Part shown: positions 1 through 7,814 of the stretch, in pieces
Position numbering within the stretch: position 1 is the stretch's first letter
How the letters are laid out: each line of letters opens with the position of its first letter
NCBI GenBank assembly: GCA_900319195.1
Contig: ONNL01000028.1
Location: 1-13,648, forward strand
Source: an uncultured Ruminococcus sp.
GTDB taxonomy: Bacteria > Bacillota > Clostridia > Oscillospirales > Ruminococcaceae
Reading direction: 5' to 3'
DNA length: 13,648 nt
Notes under the pieces: model-generated
Database searches by the model: none
What the model saw: only the letters and a program-made list of their open reading frames with translations
What the model was told of the DNA's origin: nothing
Program-made: the position numbers and the translations under genes

Positions 1-7
1 AATATTT

Positions 8-36
8 ATTATACTCTCCTTTCCTCAAATTGTCAA
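8..36 (-). promoter_or_regulatory. Strong sigma-A promoter reading out of the window
   Basis: On the minus strand the sequence reads TTGACA (31-36), a 17-bp spacer, then TATAAT (8-13): consensus in both hexamers and spacing. It points leftward, so it should drive a gene lying before base 1 that cannot be seen. It is divergent to the diguanylate cyclase promoter at 199-227. Confidence 0.75.
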
Positions 37-198
37 GTAAAAGAATCGGCGATTTTTTTGGAGCTTTTTGTCTATTTTTGCCTTGACTAATTGATCCATA
101 CATTTTCTGCTATTATTGTACCCATTATACCACCCCTCCTTCATTCAGTAGTCCTACATTATATATGAACCTCATGTGCATTTGTTCACAATTTATTG
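37..198. other. AT-rich divergent intergenic stretch, no gene seen
   Basis: I see no gene with a ribosome site in this stretch. It holds the 10-mer ATTATACCAC at 124-133, which read on the minus strand is an extended -10 (GTGGTATAAT) without a good -35; this may be a second leftward promoter. A TTGACT at 83-88 on the plus strand has no -10 at proper distance; the nearest, TATTAT at 111-116, is 22 bp away. Confidence 0.4.
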
Positions 199-227
199 TT
201 GAATTCGGTCATTTTTTGTGCTATAAT
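199..227 (+). promoter_or_regulatory. Promoter of the diguanylate cyclase / lipoprotein pair
   Basis: TTGAAT (199-204), a 17-bp spacer and TATAAT (222-227), with an extended -10 TGc just upstream. Transcription would start near 234, giving a leader of about 24 nt. The ribosome site AAGGAGT (246-252) precedes the ATG at 258. Confidence 0.8.
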
Positions 228-257
228 AGTATAAATCATTATATTAAGGAGTAAGCT

Positions 258-1763
258 ATGGCTAATCGTGATACTTCAAAATCAAGCATTAAAAGTGTCA
301 GTCTCCTCAGACCATTTATAATTTTCGGCTACGCTGTGATCATTATAATAGCTATAACCGTTGTTTCACAGCTTGCCATACGCAAGACCGACACCGTACT
401 AAAGAATAAAGTCACATCAATGACCGCTTCACTGAACGTCCAGATGAAGCTGAACATCAACACCTATCTTCAGCGAATGGAGACCATCGGCACCCTCGTT
501 TTCGCCTCAGACGAGGCTTACACCTACGACGCTACCGACGAGAGCAACGACGAATACGAGGCTCTTGAGACCGAAAAGGTCATCTCGGACAAGCTTTACA
601 GCCTTTGTATCATGGAAAACTTCGTCGATTACGGCATCGTTTACCGCAATAACCGCACTATCGGCAAGATCTCAAACGGTACTATCGACCAGTTCGGTGA
701 CACACTCTTCACCGACCTCAGCGCTATTGCTGTCTCGCGTACCAACGACGGTTGGGCGGCAGGCTTCCACGGCAATTTCAAGCGGATATACTACGTCAAA
801 AAGATACACGAGAACGCTGTCCTCGTCATTTCCTTCTACTCCTCCGAGCTTGAGGACGTTTTCGATAACCCCGAAAAGCTCAACGGCATGGCTATCCGCC
901 TCGCAAATCAGGACAGCAACATCATCTACTCCTCTGTCGCGGACACCGAGGTCGGAACAGCTCTCCCCAAGTATATCGCTCCCTACGTGAAGTCCCGGAA
1001 GTCCGCTACTGTTATGAACGACGATTATCTCGTCACGGTAAACGGCTGCGCGGACAACTGGTTCGTTACCTGCTCTATCCCGACGAATATTATCCTCCAC
1101 GAAAAGAACGAGGTCTACAAATACATAATACTGACAGCTATGGCGGCGGCTCTCCTTGCTATCCTCATTGGAGCGCTCCTCTCGCTCAGACTGACCGACC
1201 CTGTAAAAGAGGTCGTTACCTCGCTCGACTCAAAGGCGCACATCGACCAGCTCACAGGTATCCTCAACAAAAAGACCTTCGAGGAATTCACCGAGAAGCG
1301 AATCCAGAACTCGCTCGCTACCGAGGATCACGCTCTTATCCTGCTTGACCTCGACAACTTCAAGGGCGTAAACGACACTCTCGGTCACGCATACGGCGAC
1401 AGCGTCCTCGCAAACGTCGGAAAGATACTCCGTCAGACCTTCACCTCCGAGGACTTCCTCGGCAGAATTGGCGGCGACGAATTCTGCGTATTTATCAACT
1501 CGACAGCACCTCAGCCGCAGTCCTACGAGGAATTCGTAAAGGCTCGCTGTGACGAGCTCTCCGAGGCATTCCACAACAACTACACGGGCGACGACGGAAA
1601 GTACAAAATATCCGCAAGCATCGGCGTTTCGATGTTCAGCACGGACATCAGCGACTTCAGCACTCTCTATGCCGCGTCCGACAAGGCGCTCTACCGCTCC
1701 AAGAAGAGCGGCAAGGACACCTATACCTTCTATACAAAGGAAATGGAGGCTGATAAGACATGA
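258..1763 (+). CDS. Membrane-bound diguanylate cyclase with extracellular sensor domain
   Basis: A 501-residue protein predicted to make cyclic di-GMP from two GTP. Transmembrane segments lie at about residues 18-41 and 287-311; the roughly 245 residues between them should face outside and match the size of a Cache/PAS-like sensor. A short linker with a DP motif leads into a GGDEF domain (about 329-495) with DQLTGILNK, a metal-site LDLDNFKGVND (D364 region) and an intact GGDEF signature at 405-409, so catalysis is expected. The inhibitory I-site position (RxxD nine residues before GGDEF) reads TSED (396-399), so product inhibition is probably lost. The start is fixed by AAGGAGT at 246-252. 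The stop overlaps the next gene's start by 4 bp, so the two are translationally coupled. No EAL or HD-GYP domain is present. The sensed ligand is unknown; naming the fold of the sensor is inference. Confidence 0.93.
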   Translation: MANRDTSKSSIKSVSLLRPFIIFGYAVIIIIAITVVSQLAIRKTDTVLKNKVTSMTASLNVQMKLNINTYLQRMETIGTLVFASDEAYTYDATDESNDEYEALETEKVISDKLYSLCIMENFVDYGIVYRNNRTIGKISNGTIDQFGDTLFTDLSAIAVSRTNDGWAAGFHGNFKRIYYVKKIHENAVLVISFYSSELEDVFDNPEKLNGMAIRLANQDSNIIYSSVADTEVGTALPKYIAPYVKSRKSATVMNDDYLVTVNGCADNWFVTCSIPTNIILHEKNEVYKYIILTAMAAALLAILIGALLSLRLTDPVKEVVTSLDSKAHIDQLTGILNKKTFEEFTEKRIQNSLATEDHALILLDLDNFKGVNDTLGHAYGDSVLANVGKILRQTFTSEDFLGRIGGDEFCVFINSTAPQPQSYEEFVKARCDELSEAFHNNYTGDDGKYKISASIGVSMFSTDISDFSTLYAASDKALYRSKKSGKDTYTFYTKEMEADKT

Positions 1764-3034
1764 AAGCACTGAGACTTATCACCTCGGCGGCAGCGGCGGC
1801 TGCGATAGTTTTCACCTTGACCGCCTGCGGAAAATCAAAAAATGTTGTCAAATCCCAGAACGAAGCGGTAGAGATAACGCTCTCATGGTGGGGAAACGAT
1901 ACCCGAAACGAATACACTATCGAGGGTGTGAAGAAATTTCAGAAGCTCCACCCAGAGATAAATGTGGACTGCAACTACTCGGAGTGGTCGGGCTATGAAT
2001 CGAGAAGCCGCGTTCAGATGATCTCCGACACCGAAGCCGATGTTATGCAGATAAATTACGGCTGGCTCAAGCAGTATTCTCCCGACGGCACGGGCTACTA
2101 CGACATCGAGTCCCTCTCCGACTACATCGACCTCACCAACTTTGAGGACAAAATGCTCGAATACGGACGTGTCAACGGCAAGCTCAACGCTATCCCGATA
2201 GCAATGAACGTCGAGACGGTCTACGTGAACAAGACAGTCTATGACAAATACGGACTCGCGCTCCCGAAAACGTGGGACGACCTCTTTGCCGCGGCTGAGA
2301 AGATGAGTCCCGACGGAGTTTACCCGATGACAGCAGGCTCAAAGGCTATGTGGCTGTATGCGGTCAGCTATGCGGAACAGCTCTCGGGCAAGAGGATACT
2401 CAATGAGGACGGCTCGCTAAACTTCACTGCGGATGATTTCGCAGCGATGATAGAGTTCTACAAGAAGCTCGTGGACGAAAAGGTCGCACCGCAGGTCGAG
2501 TACTACGAGAGAAAGAATATCGACGACGGCACCTATGCGGGTACTGTCGCATGGGTCAGCGACGCGAAAAACTACTGCGGAACGGCTGTTGAAAACGGCA
2601 GCGAAATGGTCGTTTCGGACTACACGACCGACGGAAGCTGTGCGGCAGGTGTAGGCTGGTACTCAAAGCCTGCGACCATGTACGCTATCAGCAAGAACTC
2701 CGAGCACCCGAGGGAAGCCGCGATACTCCTCGATTTTCTGCTGAACAGTCCCGAAATGGCTGAGCTTCAGGGTATCGAGAAGGGCATTCCGCTGAGTGCC
2801 TCCGCAAGAGCGTACCTCGAATCAGAGGGCAAGCTCGCAGGGCTCCAGTTCGACGCTTCGCAGAAAATGGAGGTCAACAACTGCCTCACTCCGATAGACC
2901 CGATAATCGAAAACGGCTCGCTCATCGACGCTTTCACGGACGCCTCAAATAAGGTGATGTTCGATAGGGCTTCACTCGACGAGGCTTCGGCACAGCTTGT
3001 CGAGGACGTGAATGCCGTGCTGAACAAGCAGTGA
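1760..3034 (+). CDS. Extracellular solute-binding lipoprotein (family 1, sugar-type)
   Basis: A 424-residue protein with an Ala-rich signal peptide and a lipobox LTAC (Cys23), so it should be lipid-anchored on the outer face of the membrane. The mature part resembles ABC-transporter family 1 binding proteins, which usually bind sugars or oligosaccharides: an early SWWGND segment, GVKKFQKLHPEI, and the interior AIPIAMNVETVYVNKTVYDKYGL and PKTWDDL elements typical of the family. Length is normal. Its ATG sits in the stop of the cyclase gene (ATGA), with TGGAGG at 1744-1749 inside that gene. No permease or ATPase gene follows: a terminator comes 20 bp after the stop. In context it may present a bound ligand to the cyclase's extracellular domain rather than, or as well as, serving a transporter encoded elsewhere. 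The binding-protein call is firm; the signalling role is inference. Confidence 0.9.
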   Translation: MKALRLITSAAAAAAIVFTLTACGKSKNVVKSQNEAVEITLSWWGNDTRNEYTIEGVKKFQKLHPEINVDCNYSEWSGYESRSRVQMISDTEADVMQINYGWLKQYSPDGTGYYDIESLSDYIDLTNFEDKMLEYGRVNGKLNAIPIAMNVETVYVNKTVYDKYGLALPKTWDDLFAAAEKMSPDGVYPMTAGSKAMWLYAVSYAEQLSGKRILNEDGSLNFTADDFAAMIEFYKKLVDEKVAPQVEYYERKNIDDGTYAGTVAWVSDAKNYCGTAVENGSEMVVSDYTTDGSCAAGVGWYSKPATMYAISKNSEHPREAAILLDFLLNSPEMAELQGIEKGIPLSASARAYLESEGKLAGLQFDASQKMEVNNCLTPIDPIIENGSLIDAFTDASNKVMFDRASLDEASAQLVEDVNAVLNKQ

Positions 3035-3054
3035 TATACATATTATAATAAAAA

Positions 3055-3095
3055 CGGGGAAAGCTTTCTGTGAAAGGTTTTCCCCGATATTTTTC
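3055..3095 (+). terminator. Rho-independent terminator after the lipoprotein gene
   Basis: CGGGGAAAGCTTTC pairs with GAAAGGTTTTCCCCG (one mismatch/bulge) around a TGT loop, followed by ATATTTTTCT. It closes the cyclase-lipoprotein operon. Confidence 0.85.
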
Positions 3096-3102
3096 TGTGC
3101 TC

Positions 3103-3154
3103 TTGCATTTTCCATTTTCTTATGATATAATAAAAATATCAGATTTTACGGAGG
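3103..3154 (+). promoter_or_regulatory. pyrE promoter and ribosome site
   Basis: TTGCAT (3103-3108), a 17-bp spacer and a perfect TATAAT (3126-3131). The start would fall near 3138, leaving a leader of about 24 nt with GGAGG at 3150-3154, 7 nt before the ATG. The leader is too short for a PyrR-type attenuator. Confidence 0.75.
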
Positions 3155-3161
3155 TCATTTT

Positions 3162-3821
3162 ATGGAACTTACTTACAAGGAACGCTTCATCAGATTCATG
3201 GTGGACTGCGGTGTGCTCACATTCGGCAATTTCACGCTGAAAAGCGGCAGACACGCTCCCTATTTCATCAACTGCGGCAACTACAAGACAGGCGCACAGC
3301 TCGCACAGCTCGGTGAATATTACGCTGAGTGCATTGCTGATAACAATATCCCCGCTGAGACTCTCTTCGGACCTGCATACAAGGGCATTCCGCTCGCTGT
3401 TTCGGCAGTTATCGCCCTCAGCACCAAGTTCGGCATCAACGCAGGCTACTGCTTCGACAGAAAGGAAGCCAAGGACCACGGTGAAGGCGGTATGTTCGTT
3501 GGCGACAAGCTCACAGACGGACGCAAGGTCATCATTATCGACGACGTTATGACATCCGGCAAGGCTCTCCGTGAAAGTCTCCCCAAGCTCAAGTCCGCGG
3601 CAGATGTCGATGTTACGGGCATGGTCATCACTGTTGACCGCATGGAAAAGGGTACGGGCGAGCTCTCGGCTGTACAGCAGGCTAAGGAGGACTTCGGCAT
3701 TGATGTCTACTCTATCGTCAACATGGAGGACATTATCGACGCTATCCGCAAGGAGATCGTTCCCGGCAAGGAATACCTCGACAAAATGCTTGAATACAGA
3801 AGAGAATACGGCATACAGTAA
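3162..3821 (+). CDS. pyrE: Orotate phosphoribosyltransferase
   Basis: A 219-residue cytoplasmic enzyme that joins orotate to PRPP to give orotidine 5'-monophosphate in de novo pyrimidine synthesis. The type I phosphoribosyltransferase signature VIIIDDVMTSGKA (residues 123-135) is intact, with the two acidic residues D127-D128. The N-terminal part has the family's FTLKSGRHAPYFINCGNY segment for substrate binding, followed by FGPAYKGIPLA. The segment CFDRKEAKDHGEGG matches the flexible catalytic loop with its conserved Lys and His. Length is usual. It has its own promoter and ribosome site. No other pyr gene is nearby, so it is separated from the rest of the pathway; the next gene, 48 bp on, is a membrane protein of unrelated type. 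Confidence 0.96.
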   Translation: MELTYKERFIRFMVDCGVLTFGNFTLKSGRHAPYFINCGNYKTGAQLAQLGEYYAECIADNNIPAETLFGPAYKGIPLAVSAVIALSTKFGINAGYCFDRKEAKDHGEGGMFVGDKLTDGRKVIIIDDVMTSGKALRESLPKLKSAADVDVTGMVITVDRMEKGTGELSAVQQAKEDFGIDVYSIVNMEDIIDAIRKEIVPGKEYLDKMLEYRREYGIQ

Positions 3822-3869
3822 TCATATCACGCGGACTGCTTGTCCGCTTATCTTTCCACAGGAGGATAT

Positions 3870-4736
3870 ATGGCTAAAAAACACAATATTCAGAAGGTAC
3901 GTACCAAAAAGCAGGGAAAGCCGAGAGTGCGCTTCAACTTCTGGATGCTCGTTATAATTTTTGCACTCTCCTTTGTCGGCTGCTTCGGAGTCTATATGGC
4001 TGCCGCAAACATAAACGACAATTTCCTCGATGAGAACCCCAAAAAGACCGTTGTGCAGTCAAAAACTACCGAGACCTCGACACAGACAGCCTCCTCCGCA
4101 GGTGAGGATGGAACTGAGCCTGCCTCGGACGGTGCCGCTCCCGCAGCAAATACGGTGGCAAATCCCGTTCCCGAATCAGCGGCGGCTGACGCTTCATATT
4201 TTGAAAGCTGCTGCCTTGTGACAGACTCCACACTGCTTAAAATGGGCAGCACTACCGGTCTCAAGGACGTGCTCGGAAACGCAGACCTCAACGCTGCAAG
4301 CTGTCTCACGACCAAGATAAGCTCGTCCTACGGCACACTCAAGATTTACGAGACGATGAAGGTCAAAAAGCCTGATATCCTCTATCTCATGCTCGGCAGC
4401 GACATCGGACTCTCCCCCACGGACGCCATGGTGCAGAACTACACACAGCTCGTCACCGACCTCCATAACGACCGTCCCGACATGAAAATTTACATCATGC
4501 AGCTTCCGCCGACGGCAGCCGACACCGAGACAGTCACCAACGAGCTGATAAACACATACAACAGTATGCTGCTCGATATGGCAAATTCGATCGGTGTGTA
4601 CTGCATAGATACCAACACCGCACTAAAATCCGCGGACGGCGTGCTTTCCGCAGAATACTGGTCTGCCGAGGAATCCTCGCTCACCGATGCGGCATACAAG
4701 GCTGTTGAGGGCTATATACTGACACACACGGCATGA
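3870..4736 (+). CDS. Membrane-anchored SGNH-hydrolase-like protein, motifs degenerate
   Basis: 288 residues from the chosen ATG. An earlier in-frame ATG at 3840 lacks a ribosome site, whereas GGAGG (3861-3865) precedes 3870. The N-terminus is basic, then one membrane segment (about 22-46) suggests an inside-N anchor; residues about 55-105 are a Ser/Thr/Ala/Pro-rich wall-spanning linker. The C-terminal domain (about 108-288) follows the layout of SGNH/GDSL hydrolases: LVTDSTL (T118-D119-S120) in place of the GDSL block, then LYLMLGSDIG (176-180) in place of GxND, then a final helix AAYKAVEGYI. The block III Asn is not where expected, and the block V DxxH before the last helix is missing (SAEESSLTDAAYKA). 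It may be an inactive relative that binds wall or glycan. The fold assignment is moderate; function is unknown. It is probably cotranscribed with pyrE. Confidence 0.7.
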   Translation: MAKKHNIQKVRTKKQGKPRVRFNFWMLVIIFALSFVGCFGVYMAAANINDNFLDENPKKTVVQSKTTETSTQTASSAGEDGTEPASDGAAPAANTVANPVPESAAADASYFESCCLVTDSTLLKMGSTTGLKDVLGNADLNAASCLTTKISSSYGTLKIYETMKVKKPDILYLMLGSDIGLSPTDAMVQNYTQLVTDLHNDRPDMKIYIMQLPPTAADTETVTNELINTYNSMLLDMANSIGVYCIDTNTALKSADGVLSAEYWSAEESSLTDAAYKAVEGYILTHTA

Positions 4737-4744
4737 GCCGTTCT

Positions 4745-4782
4745 GACCACAACATCTTGTGGTCGATTTTTTTATTTTTTTA
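4745..4782 (+). terminator. Rho-independent terminator of the pyrE unit
   Basis: A perfect 8-bp stem, GACCACAA / TTGTGGTC with loop CATC, is followed by GA and a T-rich run at 4767-4780. It begins 9 bp after the SGNH-like gene. Confidence 0.92.
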
Positions 4783-4904
4783 CAAAATACGCTGATTTAC
4801 AGAAATAACGCTATATAGCCAAAAGCCAATTTTTTAAAAGAAAAACTGTACATAACTGCCAATACATGAGCAAAATCCATGCTCCAGATTGTGAAATCAA
4901 ACGG

Positions 4905-4933
4905 TTGACTTTATCTGCAATTTGGATTATACT
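4905..4933 (+). promoter_or_regulatory. nrdDG promoter
   Basis: TTGACT (4905-4910), a 17-bp spacer and TATACT (4928-4933). Transcription should start near 4940, giving a leader of about 53 nt. An inverted repeat TACTA-ATA-TAGTA (4930-4942) overlaps the -10 and the expected start. The ribosome site GGGAGG (4974-4979) lies 13 nt before the ATG, a longer spacing than usual. Confidence 0.75.
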
Positions 4934-4956
4934 AATATAGTAACAAATCGAAAGAG

Positions 4957-4972
4957 GCACAAGATATAGTAT
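4957..4972 (+). promoter_or_regulatory. Possible NrdR operator
   Basis: The 16-mer starting at 4957 agrees with the NrdR-box consensus as I recall it (acaCwAtATaTwGtgt) at 13 of 16 positions, including the central C, A, AT and G. NrdR usually binds a pair of boxes; the partner here could be the imperfect repeat at about 4929-4943, but its spacing is off by a few bases. The position just after the transcription start fits a repressor site. Confidence 0.4.
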
Positions 4973-4992
4973 TGGGAGGTTGAAATAAATAA

Positions 4993-7311
4993 ATGATAAT
5001 ACACATTATAAAGAGAGACGGAAGAAAAGTCCCGTTTAATATTGAAAAGATCGCTAACGCTGTATTCAAAGCAGCACAGTCATGCGGCGGTACGGACATG
5101 AACACCGCTATGGACGTTGCAGTAGGCGTATGCGAAAAATACGAACGCGATAACCCCGGCAAAACTCCTACGGTCGAGGAGATTCAGGACCTCGTCGAGA
5201 AGGAGCTCATCGAAAAGGGACACGCAAAAACGGCTAAGGCTTACATTCTCTACCGTTACGAGCGCACACGCTCACGCGAGATGAAGACCAACCTTATGTG
5301 TGTACTCAACGAGCTTACCTTCAGTCCCGCAAAGGACAGCGACATCAAGCGCGAAAATGCTAACATCGACGGCGATACGGCTATGGGCACGATGCTCAAA
5401 TACGGCTCTGTTTCGGCAAAGGAATACTACGAGATGTACGTTCTCGAGCCCTCTCATGCCAAGGCACACCGCGAGGGCGATATCCATATCCACGACCTCG
5501 ATTTCTATACACTTACAACGACCTGCACACAGATCGACCTTACAAAGCTCTTCCATAACGGCTTCTCGACAGGACACGGCTTCCTCAGAGAGCCAAACGA
5601 TATATACAGCTACTCGGCTCTTGCCTGCATAGCTATACAGTCAAACCAGAACGACCAGCACGGCGGACAGTCGATACCTAAGTTCGATTACGACATGGCT
5701 GCAGGCGTTAAAAAGACCTACGCGGCAAGATATGTCCAGAACGTCGCAAGAGCTCTCTCGCTCATCGGCGGCATAGAGAAGGACTACGAGACGGCTGAGG
5801 CTATCGAAAAGGAGCTCCTCGAAAAGTACGAGCTCAGACCCGAGCTCTCAAACAAGAACGGCTATCAGGAAAAGGAGCTCGATCTCCTCAAGCAGCACGT
5901 TGACGAGGACACAGCCAAGAAGATACAGGCATTCGCTCTCAAGAATGCAGTCCGCGAGACAGACCGCGCTACATATCAGGCTATGGAGGCCCTTATCCAT
6001 AACCTCAACACCATGAACAGCCGTGCAGGTGCACAGACTCCGTTCAGCTCGATAAACTACGGTACAGATACGTCTGACGAGGGCAGAATGGTCATCAAGA
6101 ATGTCCTTCTTGCTCAGGAGGCAGGTCTCGGAAACGGCGAGACTCCTATCTTCCCTATCCACATCTTCAAGATAAAGGACGGCATCAATTACAACCCGAC
6201 AGACCCCAACTACGACCTCTTCAAGCTCGCTTGCAGAGTATCGGCAAAGCGTCTCTTCCCGAACTTCTCGTTCATCGACGCTCCCTACAACCTCCAGTAT
6301 TACAAGGAGGGCAACCCCGATACAGAGATCGCATACATGGGATGCCGTACCCGTGTTATAGGCAATACACACGACCCGTCGCGTGAGATAGTTACAGGCA
6401 GAGGAAACCTCAGCTTCACCTCTATCAATCTCCCCCGTCTTGCTATCAAGGCAGACCACAATGTCGGCGCATTCTTCGATATGCTCGACGAGATGATGGA
6501 GCTGACTATCGCACAGCTCAAGCACAGATTCAATATCCAGTGTCAGAAAAAGGTACGCAATTTCCCGTTCCTCATGGGTCAGGGCGTATGGATAGACTCC
6601 GAGAAGCTCGGTCCCGACGATACTGTCGGAGAGGTACTCAAGCACGGTACACTTTCGGTCGGCTTCATCGGTCTTGCTGAGACTCTCAAGGCACTCATCG
6701 GCGCTCACCACGGCGAGAGCGAGGACGCCCGTGAGCTCGGCATCGAGATAGTCACAGCAATGAGAAAGCGCCTCGATGAAGAGTCCGCAAGAACAGGTCT
6801 CAACTTCTCGCTCCTTGCAACTCCCGCAGAGGGACTTTCGGGACGCTTTGTCCGCATGGACAAGGAAAAGTACGGCATGATCGAGGGCGTTACCGACCGC
6901 GATTACTACACAAACTCGTTCCACGTACCCGTTTACTATCCTATCAGCGCATTCGAGAAGATAAAAATAGAGGCTCCCTACCATGCACTCACAAATGCAG
7001 GTCATATCAGCTATATCGAGCTTGACGGCGATCCGCTCGAGAACCTCAACGCCTTCGAGAAGATAGTACGCTGTATGAAGGAGTCGGGCATAGGCTACGG
7101 CGCTATCAACCACCCCGTTGACCGTGACCCGGTTTGCGGCTACACAGGCATTATCGGAGACGAGTGCCCGCACTGTCACCGCAAGGAGAACGAGGGCAAC
7201 GTCGCATTCGACCGTATCCGCCGTATCACAGGCTACCTCGTAGGTACTCTTGACCGCTTCAATAACGCTAAGTATTCAGAGGTCAGGGACAGAGTCAAGC
7301 ACAGCGTATGA
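4993..7311 (+). CDS. nrdD: Anaerobic (class III) ribonucleoside-triphosphate reductase
   Basis: A 772-residue glycyl-radical enzyme that reduces ribonucleoside triphosphates to deoxyribonucleotides without oxygen. Residues about 3-93 form an ATP-cone regulatory domain (IIKRDGRKVPFNIEKI). The active-site cysteines are visible: C178 in TTTCTQIDL and C451 in YMGCRTRV. The glycyl-radical site near the C-terminus is R744-I-T-G747-Y748, 25 residues from the end. The metal-binding region just before it has three cysteines (C715, C725, C728) with Asp where the first Cys of a CxxC pair would be; His727 or His729 may help. Length is normal for Firmicutes enzymes with an ATP cone. Its stop overlaps nrdG by 4 bp (ATGA at 7308-7311). 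It needs NrdG for radical installation. Its presence points to strict or facultative anaerobic growth. Confidence 0.97.
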   Translation: MIIHIIKRDGRKVPFNIEKIANAVFKAAQSCGGTDMNTAMDVAVGVCEKYERDNPGKTPTVEEIQDLVEKELIEKGHAKTAKAYILYRYERTRSREMKTNLMCVLNELTFSPAKDSDIKRENANIDGDTAMGTMLKYGSVSAKEYYEMYVLEPSHAKAHREGDIHIHDLDFYTLTTTCTQIDLTKLFHNGFSTGHGFLREPNDIYSYSALACIAIQSNQNDQHGGQSIPKFDYDMAAGVKKTYAARYVQNVARALSLIGGIEKDYETAEAIEKELLEKYELRPELSNKNGYQEKELDLLKQHVDEDTAKKIQAFALKNAVRETDRATYQAMEALIHNLNTMNSRAGAQTPFSSINYGTDTSDEGRMVIKNVLLAQEAGLGNGETPIFPIHIFKIKDGINYNPTDPNYDLFKLACRVSAKRLFPNFSFIDAPYNLQYYKEGNPDTEIAYMGCRTRVIGNTHDPSREIVTGRGNLSFTSINLPRLAIKADHNVGAFFDMLDEMMELTIAQLKHRFNIQCQKKVRNFPFLMGQGVWIDSEKLGPDDTVGEVLKHGTLSVGFIGLAETLKALIGAHHGESEDARELGIEIVTAMRKRLDEESARTGLNFSLLATPAEGLSGRFVRMDKEKYGMIEGVTDRDYYTNSFHVPVYYPISAFEKIKIEAPYHALTNAGHISYIELDGDPLENLNAFEKIVRCMKESGIGYGAINHPVDRDPVCGYTGIIGDECPHCHRKENEGNVAFDRIRRITGYLVGTLDRFNNAKYSEVRDRVKHSV

Positions 7312-7814
7312 GCACGGAGCTTAGAATTGCGGGGACTGTAAACGACTCTATCGTTGACGGTCCCGGGATAAGACTTACGATTTTCGTACAGGGCTGCCCT
7401 CATAACTGCGAGGGCTGCCATAATCCGCAGACTCACGATCTCAGCGGCGGCGAGGTCGTGGGTATCGACTCACTGCTTGAAAAGGTTAAGGGCAATCCCC
7501 TGCTCGACGGCGTTACGTTCAGCGGCGGAGAGCCGTTCTGTCAGGCTTCTGCTCTTGCGGAGCTCGGCAGACAGATAAAGGAGCTCGGTCTGAATGTCAT
7601 CACCTATACGGGCTATGAATTCGAGACTCTCTACGCAAGCCGCGATAAGAACGGCTGGGGGGAGCTGCTCGGCGTGACCGATATCCTTATCGACGGGAAG
7701 TTCATTCTCGCTCAGCGAAGCCTCGACGTGAAGTTCCGCGGAAGTACGAACCAGCGCTGTCTCGACTGCCAATCAAGCCTCCGCGAAGGCAGAGCAGTCG
7801 AAGCAGATATATAA
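7308..7814 (+). CDS. nrdG: Anaerobic ribonucleotide reductase activating protein (radical SAM)
   Basis: A 168-residue radical-SAM enzyme that uses a 4Fe-4S cluster and S-adenosylmethionine to place the glycyl radical on NrdD. The cluster motif is CxxxCxxC at C30, C34 and C37 (GCPHNCEGCHNP), preceded by the family's DGPGIRLTIFVQGC context. The glycine-rich SAM-binding element is VTFSGGEPF. Near the end, RSLDVKFRGSTNQR is a conserved feature of this family. Length is usual. The gene overlaps nrdD by 4 bp with no strong ribosome site of its own, so it depends on translational coupling. Two extra cysteines (CLDC) lie near the C-terminus. Confidence 0.96.
   Translation: MSTELRIAGTVNDSIVDGPGIRLTIFVQGCPHNCEGCHNPQTHDLSGGEVVGIDSLLEKVKGNPLLDGVTFSGGEPFCQASALAELGRQIKELGLNVITYTGYEFETLYASRDKNGWGELLGVTDILIDGKFILAQRSLDVKFRGSTNQRCLDCQSSLREGRAVEADI

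Noticed and set aside
1230..1769. A 179-residue minus-strand frame over the GGDEF domain
   Set aside because: It is antisense to a conserved catalytic domain, has no ribosome site and its composition is that of a shadow frame.
3840..3869. An upstream ATG for the SGNH-like gene
   Set aside because: It has no ribosome site; GGAGG at 3861-3865 sits inside this stretch and serves the ATG at 3870.
5848..7179. A 443-residue open frame on the minus strand inside nrdD
   Set aside because: It lies wholly within the well-supported nrdD frame, has no ribosome site or recognisable domain, and reflects codon bias of the plus strand.
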